From Rhodovulum euryhalinum (GTDB lineage Bacteria; Pseudomonadota; Alphaproteobacteria; Rhodobacterales; Rhodobacteraceae): a stretch of 59,109 bases of DNA. Each line of letters starts with the position of its first letter. Position 1 is the stretch's first letter. Under the pieces are notes generated by a model. That model did not search any database and was not told the origin of the DNA. It saw nothing but the letters and a program-made list of their open reading frames with translations. Below are positions 36,454 through 44,074 of this stretch, piece after piece. A program made the position numbers and the translations under genes. The stretch covers positions 1-59,109 of the forward strand of contig NZ_SLWW01000017.1 in assembly GCF_004342445.1 (NCBI RefSeq), read 5' to 3'.

Positions 36454-38838
36454 ATGTGCCCCATCGACGACTCCGACGCCTTCGAGGCCGCCGCCCAAAG
36501 CTCGCTTTCCATGCGTGCCATGGCCGCGCGGCCCGCGCCCTATCTGGATGGTCTGAACCCTGCGCAACGGCAGGCCGTGGAAACGCTGGACGGCCCGGTG
36601 CTGATGCTGGCGGGCGCGGGCACCGGAAAGACCCGCGCGCTGACCGCCCGGATCGCGCATCTGCTGAACACGGGCGCCGCCCGGCCGAACGAGATCCTCG
36701 CCGTCACCTTCACCAACAAGGCCGCCCGAGAGATGAAGGACCGCGTCGGCCGTCTGATGGGCCATGCGGTCGAGGGCATGCCGTGGCTGGGCACCTTCCA
36801 CGCAATCTGCGTGAAACTGCTGCGCCGCCATGCCGAACTGGCCGGGTTGAAATCGAATTTCACCATCCTGGATCGTGATGATCAGCTTCGTTTGATAAAG
36901 CAGGTTTTGACCGCCGAACAAATCGATCAGAAAAAATGGACTGATCGTTGGTTCGCTGGAAAAATAGAAGTCTACAAAAATGAAGCCAGAACGGCCGAGA
37001 GCGTCGGGCTTGGCGGCGGACAGACTGTGGATCGGGTTCCGGGTGCTGCTCGCGACGGAACGGGTTACCAGAGGACAGTCGGCGACGTTTACGTCCAATA
37101 CCAAGACCGCCTGCTTACCCTGAACGCCGTCGATTTCGGCGATCTCTTGCTGCACATGGTCACGATCTTCCAGACCCATGACGACGTGCTGGACCAATAT
37201 CGCCGCTGGTTCCGCTATATCCTGGTGGACGAATACCAGGACACCAACGTCGCCCAGTACCTGTGGCTGCGCCTGCTGGCCGGGGGGCACAAGAACATCT
37301 GCTGCGTGGGCGACGACGACCAGTCGATCTATGGCTGGCGCGGCGCCGAAGTGGGCAACATCCTGCGCTTCGAAAAGGATTTCCCCGGCGCGCAGGTGAT
37401 CCGGCTGGAACAGAACTACCGCTCGACCCCCCATATCCTCGCCGCCGCCAGCGGTTTGATCGCCGCCAACAAGGGCCGGCTGGGCAAGACGCTCTGGACC
37501 GAGGCCGATGAGGGCGAAAAGGTGCGCCTGATCGGCCACTGGGACGGCGAGGAAGAGGCCCGCTGGATCGGCGAGGAGGCCGAGGCGATGACGCGGGGCA
37601 CCCGCGGGCTCGACCCCCTCAGCCTCGACGACATGGCGATCCTCGTCCGTGCCTCCCACCAGATGCGCGCCTTCGAGGACCGGTTCCTGACCATCGGCCT
37701 GCCCTATCGCGTCATCGGCGGCCCGCGCTTCTACGAGCGGATGGAGATCCGCGACGCGATGGCCTATTTCCGCCTCGCCGTCAGCCCCGCGGACGACCTC
37801 GCATTCGAGCGGATCGTCAACACCCCGAAACGCGGCCTTGGCGACAAGGCGCAGCAGAGCATCCAGCAGATGGCGCGGGCCAACGGCGTGTCGCTGGTCG
37901 AGGGCGCGCGGCTCTTGCTGGAGTCCGGCGGGTTGGGCGGCAAGGGCGCCAAGGAACTGGCCAGCCTGTTGCAGGGCATCGGCCGCTGGCACGGCGCCGC
38001 GCTGGATGTCCGCGTGAACCATGTCGAACTGGCCGAGACCATCCTCGACGAGTCGGGCTATACCGCGCATTGGCAGAACGACAAGACGCCCGAGGGGCCG
38101 GGCCGGCTGGAAAACCTCAAGGAACTGGTCAAGGCGCTGGAGGAGTTCGAGAACCTCCAGGGCTTCCTCGAACATGTCGCCCTCATCATGGACAACGAGA
38201 CCGAGAGCGAGGGCGCCAAGATCACCATCATGACGCTGCACGCCGCCAAGGGCCTGGAATTCCCCGCGGTTTTCCTGCCGGGATGGGAGGACGGGCTGTT
38301 CCCCTCGCAACGCTCGATGGACGAAAGCGGGTTGAAGGGGTTGGAGGAGGAGCGCCGCCTCGCCTATGTCGGCCTCACCCGCGCCGAGGAGTTGTGCACG
38401 ATCTCCTTTGCCGCCAACCGCCGTGTCTACGGGCAATGGCAGTCGCAAATGCCCTCGCGCTTCATCGACGAACTGCCCGAGGATCATGTCGAGGTGCTGA
38501 CGCCCCCCGGCCTTTACGGCGGGGGCGCGGCACCCGTGCGGTCCGGCATCGAAGAGGCCGCCAGCCGCGCCGATGTCTACGCCTCGCCCGGATGGAAGCG
38601 GCTTCAGTCCCGCAGCACCCAGCGCCCGATGGCCCAGCCGCGCGAAAGCCGCAGCATCGTCATCGACGCCGAGGCGGTCGCGGCCTATCAGACCGGCGCC
38701 CGCGTGTTCCACACGAAATTCGGCTACGGCACCGTGACCGGGATCGAGGGCGACAAGCTGGACATCGCCTTCGACAAGGCCGGCGACAAGAAGGTGGTCG
38801 CACGTTTCGTCATGGCCGCCGACGACGTGCCATTCTAG
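36454..38838 (+). CDS. ATP-dependent DNA helicase, UvrD/PcrA family
   Basis: 794 residues. Superfamily 1A motifs in order: LNPAQRQAVET (Q motif), LAGAGTGKTRALTARIA (I), AVTFTNKAAREMKDRV (Ia), LVDEYQDTNVAQY (II), CCVGDDDQSIYGWRGAE (III), LEQNYRST (IV), MTLHAAKGLEFPAVFLPGWEDGLFP (V) and EERRLAYVGLTRAEE (VI). It unwinds DNA in repair and replication restart. About residues 140-225 are unlike the rest: AT-richer and with an odd GLGGGQTVDRVPGAARDG stretch in the 1B subdomain. I chose the ATG at 36454; earlier in-frame codons overlap the divergent lipoprotein. Confidence 0.95.
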   Translation: MCPIDDSDAFEAAAQSSLSMRAMAARPAPYLDGLNPAQRQAVETLDGPVLMLAGAGTGKTRALTARIAHLLNTGAARPNEILAVTFTNKAAREMKDRVGRLMGHAVEGMPWLGTFHAICVKLLRRHAELAGLKSNFTILDRDDQLRLIKQVLTAEQIDQKKWTDRWFAGKIEVYKNEARTAESVGLGGGQTVDRVPGAARDGTGYQRTVGDVYVQYQDRLLTLNAVDFGDLLLHMVTIFQTHDDVLDQYRRWFRYILVDEYQDTNVAQYLWLRLLAGGHKNICCVGDDDQSIYGWRGAEVGNILRFEKDFPGAQVIRLEQNYRSTPHILAAASGLIAANKGRLGKTLWTEADEGEKVRLIGHWDGEEEARWIGEEAEAMTRGTRGLDPLSLDDMAILVRASHQMRAFEDRFLTIGLPYRVIGGPRFYERMEIRDAMAYFRLAVSPADDLAFERIVNTPKRGLGDKAQQSIQQMARANGVSLVEGARLLLESGGLGGKGAKELASLLQGIGRWHGAALDVRVNHVELAETILDESGYTAHWQNDKTPEGPGRLENLKELVKALEEFENLQGFLEHVALIMDNETESEGAKITIMTLHAAKGLEFPAVFLPGWEDGLFPSQRSMDESGLKGLEEERRLAYVGLTRAEELCTISFAANRRVYGQWQSQMPSRFIDELPEDHVEVLTPPGLYGGGAAPVRSGIEEAASRADVYASPGWKRLQSRSTQRPMAQPRESRSIVIDAEAVAAYQTGARVFHTKFGYGTVTGIEGDKLDIAFDKAGDKKVVARFVMAADDVPF

Positions 38839-38958
38839 GCCCCCCCAACGCCCCAGATTTGCCGAAAATCCGCGCGATAAACCGCTTCCCGCCGGGAATC
38901 GGGTTAATGGCTTGTTCTTTACCCAAGGTCAGAGTCCGGCGGGAGGGATTCCGAAACC

Positions 38959-40041
38959 ATGGTCACGTTCACCACCATAGACACCGAATTCGCGGCCGCG
39001 ACGGGCGACAACGTCAACAGCAATGCTGGCGGCGCCGGTACGTCCACCTTCGACTATCCGCCGAACGGGACCAAGGACCTTGTCATCACCTCCAAGGAGG
39101 GCGATCCCGACCCCTATACGTTCGAGGTGGGCGATATCTACGAGGTGTCCTTCGGTGGTGCACATTCGGCCGTTCTGACCGACGCGGTGGTGATCCGCTC
39201 GGACGAGATCAGTTTTGCCAGCGGCCACGCGGTCGTGTTCGAGGGCACGGACGAGAACGGCGACCTGGTGCAGGTCGTCTGGTCGCCCGGCTTCGACCTG
39301 GAACAATGGTACTGGGACCATTTCGAGGGGGGGGTAAGCCCCGGCTTCTACGTCTACGACACCGACCCCAACTCCGAATACTCCGCGCCCGTCATCTGTT
39401 TCGAGGCCGAGACGCTGATCGCCACCCCGCGCGGTCCGGTCCGCGCGGCAAGCCTTGCGCCCGGCATGATGGTCGAGACGGTCGACCACGGCCCGCAGAT
39501 GCTGCTGTGGGTGGGGCAAAGCGTGACGCGGGGCACCGGCCAGATGGCGCCGGTGGAATTCCCCCCGGGCGCGATCGGCAATGACCGGACGCTGGTCCTG
39601 TCGCAACAGCACAGGGTGCTGCACGCCTCGCCGATGGCCATGCTGATGTTCGATACGTCCGAGGTGCTGGTGCCCGCGCGGTCCCACGCGATGCTGGGCG
39701 TGGCCGGTGCCGCGATCGTCGAGCGGCCGGTGGTGCGCTATGTCCACCTGCTGTTCGAGCGGCACGAACTGGTATGGGCAAACGGCGCCATCTGCGAAAG
39801 TCTGTTCCTCGGCGACGTGGCGCGGCGCGCCCTGGATTCCGAGGCGCGCGACGAGATCGCGACCCATTTCCCCGAGCTTGACCTGTCGGTGAAGGGGGAT
39901 GATCCGTTCGAGCCGGTCCGCCCGATCCTGCGCAGCTACGAGGCCCGCGCGCTGCTTGGCCCGCTGCGGGGCGCCGCTGGCGCGACGCCGTCCGGCTCCG
40001 CCCTTGCGTCCCGCGACATGTGCAAGCTGGCCGCCCTCTGA
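38959..40041 (+). CDS. Hint-domain secreted-type protein
   Basis: 360 residues. The N-terminal 150 residues are an acidic, beta-rich region (TFDYPPNGTKDLVITSKEGD). The Hint (Hedgehog/intein) domain starts at CFEAETLIATPRGPVRAASLAPGM with the nucleophile-like Cys, continues with LVLSQQHRVL and ends with FERHELVWANGAICESLFLGD. Proteins of this design are abundant in Rhodobacterales, often with RTX repeats and type I secretion; none has a clear function. It has no signal peptide. Start ATG 38959 follows GGAGGGA. Confidence 0.9.
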   Translation: MVTFTTIDTEFAAATGDNVNSNAGGAGTSTFDYPPNGTKDLVITSKEGDPDPYTFEVGDIYEVSFGGAHSAVLTDAVVIRSDEISFASGHAVVFEGTDENGDLVQVVWSPGFDLEQWYWDHFEGGVSPGFYVYDTDPNSEYSAPVICFEAETLIATPRGPVRAASLAPGMMVETVDHGPQMLLWVGQSVTRGTGQMAPVEFPPGAIGNDRTLVLSQQHRVLHASPMAMLMFDTSEVLVPARSHAMLGVAGAAIVERPVVRYVHLLFERHELVWANGAICESLFLGDVARRALDSEARDEIATHFPELDLSVKGDDPFEPVRPILRSYEARALLGPLRGAAGATPSGSALASRDMCKLAAL

Positions 40042-40077
40042 GGAACGGCACCTGCGCTGCACTTGCTGGTATCCTGC

Positions 40078-40170
40078 TGAAAAAAGAAACGGCGACGCCA
40101 AGGGAGGAGAGGCGCCGCCGTTCTTGACAACGGCGGTGTCAGGGAGGAGGAGACCACCCGCCGTATCCGG
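40078..40170 (-). ncRNA. Cuckoo/CcsR-like sRNA, second copy
   Basis: On the minus strand: a hairpin (40130-40164, ACGGC... stem with two G bulges) with loop UCCUCCUCCCU, a seven-base linker, then a 12-pair hairpin (40088-40122) with loop UCUCCUCCCUU, followed by UCUUUUUU at 40087-40080. The last hairpin thus doubles as a Rho-independent terminator. A position that would be an A-C mismatch on the plus strand is a G-U pair here, which supports the minus strand. Two stem-loops with exposed anti-Shine-Dalgarno loops define the Cuckoo family, known as CcsR1-4 in Rhodobacter sphaeroides. Confidence 0.8.
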
Positions 40171-40187
40171 TGGGACCTTTCGGCCCC

Positions 40188-40271
40188 GAAAAAGGTGCGG
40201 CGGCACCAGGGAGGAGGAAGGTGCCGCCGCGAGCAAAGGAAACCCAGGGAGGAGGAGGGGTTTCCCTTTCC
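40188..40271 (-). ncRNA. Cuckoo/CcsR-like sRNA, first copy
   Basis: On the minus strand: hairpin 40235-40269 (AAAGG-GAAACCC stem with one bulge) with loop UCCUCCUCCCU, four-base linker, then a perfect 11-base-pair hairpin 40197-40230 (GCGGCGGCACC/GGUGCCGCCGC) with loop UUCCUCCUCCCU, then ACCUUUUU. Both loops carry CCUCCUCCC, the motif of the Cuckoo/CcsR RNAs, which act in oxidative stress and C1 metabolism in Rhodobacter sphaeroides. There they follow a DUF1127 gene (ccaF1); no such gene is visible here. This copy precedes the second one in transcription. Confidence 0.8.
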
Positions 40272-40335
40272 GTCTGGCCCATCGAGCCGCCGCAGCGATC
40301 CCGAACCGCGACCTTGGCCGCGTGCCGTTGGATCA

Positions 40336-40363
40336 AACATACCCCGATGCTGCAGATGCACAA
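40336..40363 (-). promoter_or_regulatory. Possible promoter of the sRNA pair
   Basis: Minus-strand TTGTGC (40358-40363) and TATGTT (40336-40341) are 16 bases apart, about 65 bases before the first sRNA hairpin. It is only a weak match to sigma-70. A heat-shock sigma (RpoH) promoter, as used by CcsR genes, was not recognised. No other gene is supported in 40272-40544; the plus strand should hold the promoter of the mrp gene. Confidence 0.3.
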
Positions 40364-40544
40364 TAGCGCGCGGGTGAAATGCCGCCATGCAGAAACTGCA
40401 TAAGTCATGCTGACGTAATTTCGGGCGGCAGCGGTGGCCGTGCCGGGAAAACCGGCAGAATGGAAACGCTCTTGCCCTTCCGGCGCGGCTGACCAAGTAA
40501 GGGGGCACGATCCTTTGCCAGAAACGCCCCGAAAGGAGTCCTTC

Positions 40545-41618
40545 ATGCCCGTGACGCGTGATGCCGTGCTTGCCGCCCTGTCCCGAATCGCGCTGCCGGA
40601 CGGGGGCGATCTGGTCGCGCGCGACATGGTCCGCGCGCTGAGCGTCGAGGGCGACGCGGTGCGCTTCGTGATCGAGGCGCCCGACGCGGCCCAGGCCGCG
40701 GCGCTGGAACCGGTGCGCGCCGCCGCCCAGGAAGCGGTCGAGGCATTGCCGGGCATCGCGCGCGCCTCGGTCGTGCTGACCGCCCATGGTCCCGCGCCCA
40801 AGGCGGCGCCCGAGGGCGGGCTCAAGATCGGCCGGCATCCGACGGCGCAGGCTGGCCCCGAAAATCCCGCCGGAATCGACCGCATCCTCGCCATTGCCTC
40901 GGGCAAGGGGGGCGTCGGCAAGTCGACGGTGGCCAGCAACCTTGCCGTGGCGCTGGCCCGACAGGGCCGGCGGGTCGGCCTGCTGGATGCCGACATCTAC
41001 GGCCCCTCGCAGCCGCGCATGATGGGTGTCACGCGCCGCGCCGCCTCGCCCGACGGCAAGACCATCGAACCGGTCGTGGCCCATGGCGTCACCATGATGT
41101 CGATCGGGTTGATGATGGAGGAGGGGCAGGCCGTCGTCTGGCGCGGCCCGATGCTGATGGGGGCGTTGCAGCAGATGCTGACCCAGGTGAACTGGGGGCC
41201 GCTCGACGTGCTGGTGGTCGATCTGCCGCCGGGCACCGGCGATGTGCAGCTTACGCTGTGCCAGCGCACGCAGCTGACCGGGGCGGTGGTGGTGTCCACG
41301 CCGCAGGACGTGGCGCTGCTGGACGCGCGCAAGGCGATCGACATGTTCGCCAAGCTCAAGACGCCGGTGCTGGGCCTGATCGAGAACATGTCCACCTATG
41401 TCTGCCCCAAGTGCGGGCACGAGGCGCATATCTTCGGCCATGGCGGCGTCGCGGCCGAGGCCGAGAAGATGGGCGTGCCGCTTCTGGGGGCGCTGCCGCT
41501 GGCCCTCGAGGTGCGGCTGGCCGGCGACGAGGGACGCCCGGTCGCGCTGGGCGATGGTCCCGCGGCCGAGGCCTATGCCCATATCGCCGCGCGGCTGATC
41601 GGCGGCGGGATGGCCTGA
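40545..41618 (+). CDS. Mrp/ApbC-family iron-sulfur carrier ATPase
   Basis: 357 residues. An N-terminal MIP18-like domain (residues 1-90, LAALSRIALPDGGDLVARDMV and EALPGIARASVVLTAHGP) precedes the P-loop domain with IASGKGGVGKSTVASNLAVALA, LLDADIYGPSQPRMMG, LVVDLPPGTGDVQLTLCQ and STYVCPKCGHEAHIFGHGG with the CxxC cluster site. It is thought to bind and transfer Fe-S clusters to client enzymes. ATG 40545 follows GAAAGGAG; the ATG at 40434 adds an unconserved leader. Confidence 0.95.
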   Translation: MPVTRDAVLAALSRIALPDGGDLVARDMVRALSVEGDAVRFVIEAPDAAQAAALEPVRAAAQEAVEALPGIARASVVLTAHGPAPKAAPEGGLKIGRHPTAQAGPENPAGIDRILAIASGKGGVGKSTVASNLAVALARQGRRVGLLDADIYGPSQPRMMGVTRRAASPDGKTIEPVVAHGVTMMSIGLMMEEGQAVVWRGPMLMGALQQMLTQVNWGPLDVLVVDLPPGTGDVQLTLCQRTQLTGAVVVSTPQDVALLDARKAIDMFAKLKTPVLGLIENMSTYVCPKCGHEAHIFGHGGVAAEAEKMGVPLLGALPLALEVRLAGDEGRPVALGDGPAAEAYAHIAARLIGGGMA

Positions 41619-41684
41619 CCCCAGTCACGGGAATTCATGGCCCCCGGATCCCGGCGGCCCCGTTCCGGCGCGAATCACCGGCGC

Positions 41685-41709
41685 TTTCGTCCCGCCTTGC
41701 GGGACGAAA
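41685..41709 (+). terminator. Hairpin after the mrp gene
   Basis: TTTCGTCCCGC-CTT-GCGGGACGAAA, a perfect 11-base-pair stem 66 bases after the stop. No T-run follows on the plus strand. Likely the 3' end of the mrp transcript. Confidence 0.5.
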
Positions 41710-41764
41710 TCCGCGTGATATCCCCCTCTCTGCCCTTTGATGCGGGCGGTTTTCCGGTTGCCTC

Positions 41765-41779
41765 GGGAAATCACGGGAA
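41765..41779 (+). promoter_or_regulatory. MraZ-box-like direct repeat, upstream pair
   Basis: Two GGGAA units exactly 10 bases apart (41765 and 41775). MraZ operators in other bacteria are short G-rich repeats with a 10-base period. It lies 427 bases before the mraZ start, so its assignment is weaker than that of the array at 41915. Confidence 0.35.
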
Positions 41780-41914
41780 AAGTCGGCCGCGCCAGATTCC
41801 ACACAACATATAGATAGATTTTGTCAGATGCTCGCAACAAGAGGTGCGTCCCCGCGCCATGCGGTTGACCTTCCCTGCCGCTTCGGGCTGCTGGCTACCG
41901 GACTCAGCGGTCTT

Positions 41915-41949
41915 TTCCCGTCGATTTCAGTTGATTTCCATGAATTCCC
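41915..41949 (-). promoter_or_regulatory. MraZ-box-like array upstream of mraZ
   Basis: Four units on a strict 10-base period: TTCCC (41915), TTTCA (41925), TTTCC (41935), TTCCC (41945). On the minus strand these read GGGAA, GGAAA, TGAAA, GGGAA. The period matches MraZ operators (TGGGN N5 repeats), placing each unit on the same DNA face. The surrounding 587-base gap 41619-42205 shows no gene and should carry the dcw promoter. Confidence 0.5.
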
Positions 41950-42205
41950 GTGGCATCCCTTGGTCATCGGATGACGGCGGGCAGTTTCAGGGGCACCAAG
42001 ACCCCACAGGCAGTCAGGTTTCATACAGGCCCTCCGCCTTCATCGAAAAACAGAGATCCGGCGCGCGGGCGAGCAGAACATCCCCCCAGGTGGCGCGCGC
42101 AGCCGGACATCCCGAAGCGGGACGAGGGCGGCGGATCGGGCAGTGGCAGCAGCTCGATCCGCCGTTTTCGTTCCGGACCGGTGAACGAGAAGGAGCGGAC
42201 GGCCG

Positions 42206-42709
42206 GTGGCGCGCAGGTTCAGAGGTTCGAGCCGCCACAAGGTGGATGCCAAGGGCAGGGTGTCGATCCCGGCCCAGTTCCGGCGTGTGCTCGAATCCTG
42301 CGATCCCGAATGGACTGACGGCTTGCGTCCGCAACTGGTGATCTTCTTCGGAGACCACCGCCGCAAATTCCTTGAATGTTACACGATGAAGGCGATCGAA
42401 GAGGTCGACGAGAAGATCGAGTCGCTGCCGCGCGGATCGAAGGCGCGGCGCCGGCTGGAACACATGTTCAGCGGCCAGACCCTGCCGACCGAGGTCGACC
42501 CCGACGGTCGTCTCGTGCTGCCGCAGAAGCTGCGCGAAAGGATCGGGCTGGACGACGAGGCCTTCTTCATCGGCTCGGGCGACACCTTCAAGATCTGGAA
42601 CCCCGACATCTACGAGGCCGAGGAACAGGCCGATACCGAGGCCTGGCTCGAGGAAATGCCGGACGATTTCGACCTGCTTTCCCTGCTGGACAATCCGGAG
42701 GCGGTCTGA
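42206..42709 (+). CDS. mraZ: Transcriptional regulator MraZ
   Basis: 167 residues. Two tandem AbrB-like (SpoVT) folds: HKVDAKGRVSIPAQFRRVL near residue 11 and TEVDPDGRLVLPQKLRERI near residue 97, each with the family DxKGR-like motif. MraZ forms a ring that binds 10-base repeats in its own promoter and represses the dcw cluster. Start is GTG at 42206, preceded by GAGAAGGAGCGG. The rsmH gene follows after 3 bases. Confidence 0.96.
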   Translation: MARRFRGSSRHKVDAKGRVSIPAQFRRVLESCDPEWTDGLRPQLVIFFGDHRRKFLECYTMKAIEEVDEKIESLPRGSKARRRLEHMFSGQTLPTEVDPDGRLVLPQKLRERIGLDDEAFFIGSGDTFKIWNPDIYEAEEQADTEAWLEEMPDDFDLLSLLDNPEAV

Positions 42710-42712
42710 GCG

Positions 42713-43711
42713 ATGGCCGCCGCGGAACGCCTCTCCCCCTCTGATCCGCCCCACATCCCCGTCCTGCTGCGCCCGCTGCTCGAGGCGGTCTCGCCGGTCC
42801 GGGGCACCTGGCTGGACGGCACGTTCGGGGCGGGCGGCTATGCCCGCGGGCTGCTCGATGCGGGCGCGGACCGGGTGATCGGCGTCGACCGCGACCCCAG
42901 CGTGGCCGGGATGGCCGCCGACTGGGCCCCGGCCTATGGCGACCGGCTGCGGCTGGTGCAGGGCACGTTCTCGCAGCTTGACAGCCATGCCGGCGGGCCG
43001 CTTGACGGCGTGGTGCTGGATCTCGGCGTGTCGTCGATGCAGATCGACCGGGCCGAACGCGGGTTCTCGTTCCAGAAGGATGGGCCCCTGGACATGCGGA
43101 TGGGCGACGAGGGGCCGTCGGCGGCCGACCTGGTCAACACCGCGTCCGAGGCGAACCTGGCCGACATCCTGTTCCATTACGGCGAGGAACGCGCCGCCCG
43201 CCGGATCGCGCGCGCCATCGTGGCCGCCCGCGCCATCGCGCCCATCGTCACCACCGCGCAACTGGCCGAGGTGGTCGCCCGCTGCCTGCCACGCCCGAAG
43301 CCCGGCCAGATCCACCCCGCGACCCGCAGCTTCCAGGCGATCCGGATCGCGGTGAACGACGAACTTGGCGAACTGGTGGCCGGGCTCGAGGCCGCCGAAC
43401 GGGCGCTGACGCCGGGCGGCAAGCTGGCGGTCGTGACCTTCCATTCCCTCGAGGACCGGATCGTCAAGCGGTTCCTGCAACTCAGGTCCGGCCAGGCAGC
43501 CGGCACCAGCCGCCACGCGCCCGAGACGCCGCAGGAGGCGGCGCGCTTTCACCTGCTGACCCGCAAGGCCACCGCGCCCGACGACGCCGAGCTTGCCGCC
43601 AACCCGCGCGCGCGCTCGGCCAAGCTGCGCGTTGCCGAACGCACCGATGCGCCCGCGGGGCCGGTGGACCGCGCCCTGCTCGGCCTGCCGAAGATCATGG
43701 AAGGGGCCTAG
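42713..43711 (+). CDS. rsmH: 16S rRNA (cytosine-1402-N4)-methyltransferase RsmH
   Basis: 332 residues. [13 protein letters not shown] and the SAM site [17 protein letters not shown] occur near the N-terminus, then [23 protein letters not shown] and the C-terminal [16 protein letters not shown] typical of MraW/RsmH. It methylates C1402 of 16S rRNA in the ribosomal P site. The stop codon abuts the ftsL start. Confidence 0.97.
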   Translation: MAAAERLSPSDPPHIPVLLRPLLEAVSPVRGTWLDGTFGAGGYARGLLDAGADRVIGVDRDPSVAGMAADWAPAYGDRLRLVQGTFSQLDSHAGGPLDGVVLDLGVSSMQIDRAERGFSFQKDGPLDMRMGDEGPSAADLVNTASEANLADILFHYGEERAARRIARAIVAARAIAPIVTTAQLAEVVARCLPRPKPGQIHPATRSFQAIRIAVNDELGELVAGLEAAERALTPGGKLAVVTFHSLEDRIVKRFLQLRSGQAAGTSRHAPETPQEAARFHLLTRKATAPDDAELAANPRARSAKLRVAERTDAPAGPVDRALLGLPKIMEGA

Positions 43712-44074
43712 ATGCGCAGCCTGTTCTACGTCCTGACCGCACTGGCCGTGATGGGGCTTGCCGTCTGGGCCTACCGCGAGAACTACCGCACCCAGGAGGC
43801 GATCGCCGAGGTCGAGACGCTGAACCGCGAGATCGGCCTGTTGCGCGAACGCCTGGCCGTGCAGAACGCCGAATGGGCCTATCTGAACCGGCCCGACCGG
43901 CTGCGCGCGCTGGCCGACATCAATTTCGACCGGCTGGGCCTGATGCCGCTGGCCCCCGAACAGTTCGCCAGCATCGACCAGGTCGCCTATCCGGCCTTCG
44001 AACTGCCCGAGATCGTGATCCCGGCCGAGCTGCTCGACAGCCTGCTCGCCGAAGCGGCGGAGGACCTGCCATGA
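43712..44074 (+). CDS. ftsL: Cell division protein FtsL
   Basis: 120 residues. A single membrane helix at residues 4-19 is followed by a coiled-coil leucine-zipper-like stretch (EAIAEVETLNREIGLLRERLAVQNAEWAYLNRPDRLRALAD) and a short C-terminal tail. FtsL links FtsB/FtsQ to FtsWI in the divisome. Identification rests on topology and position between rsmH and ftsI. The stop overlaps ftsI by ATGA. Confidence 0.9.
   Translation: MRSLFYVLTALAVMGLAVWAYRENYRTQEAIAEVETLNREIGLLRERLAVQNAEWAYLNRPDRLRALADINFDRLGLMPLAPEQFASIDQVAYPAFELPEIVIPAELLDSLLAEAAEDLP

Noticed and set aside
32240-36556. Plus-strand open frame of over 1400 codons opposite pyruvate carboxylase
   Set aside because: An antisense shadow of high-GC coding DNA: its His/Arg/Gly-rich product has no homology pattern and pyc is unmistakable on the other strand.
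40088-40269. Repeated AGGGAGGAGG on the plus strand read as multiple ribosome-binding sites
   Set aside because: No start codons or small ORFs follow at the right distance, and the U-tracts and the G-U pair place the transcript on the minus strand.
40086-40269. CRISPR-like array from the regular AGGGAGGAGG spacing
   Set aside because: Repeats are loops of unequal hairpins, spacers are complementary stems, and there are no cas genes.
40272-40420. Possible DUF1127 (ccaF1) gene upstream of the sRNAs
   Set aside because: The minus-strand frames here lack the LSDREL.DLG-type motif of DUF1127; only unconserved peptides result.
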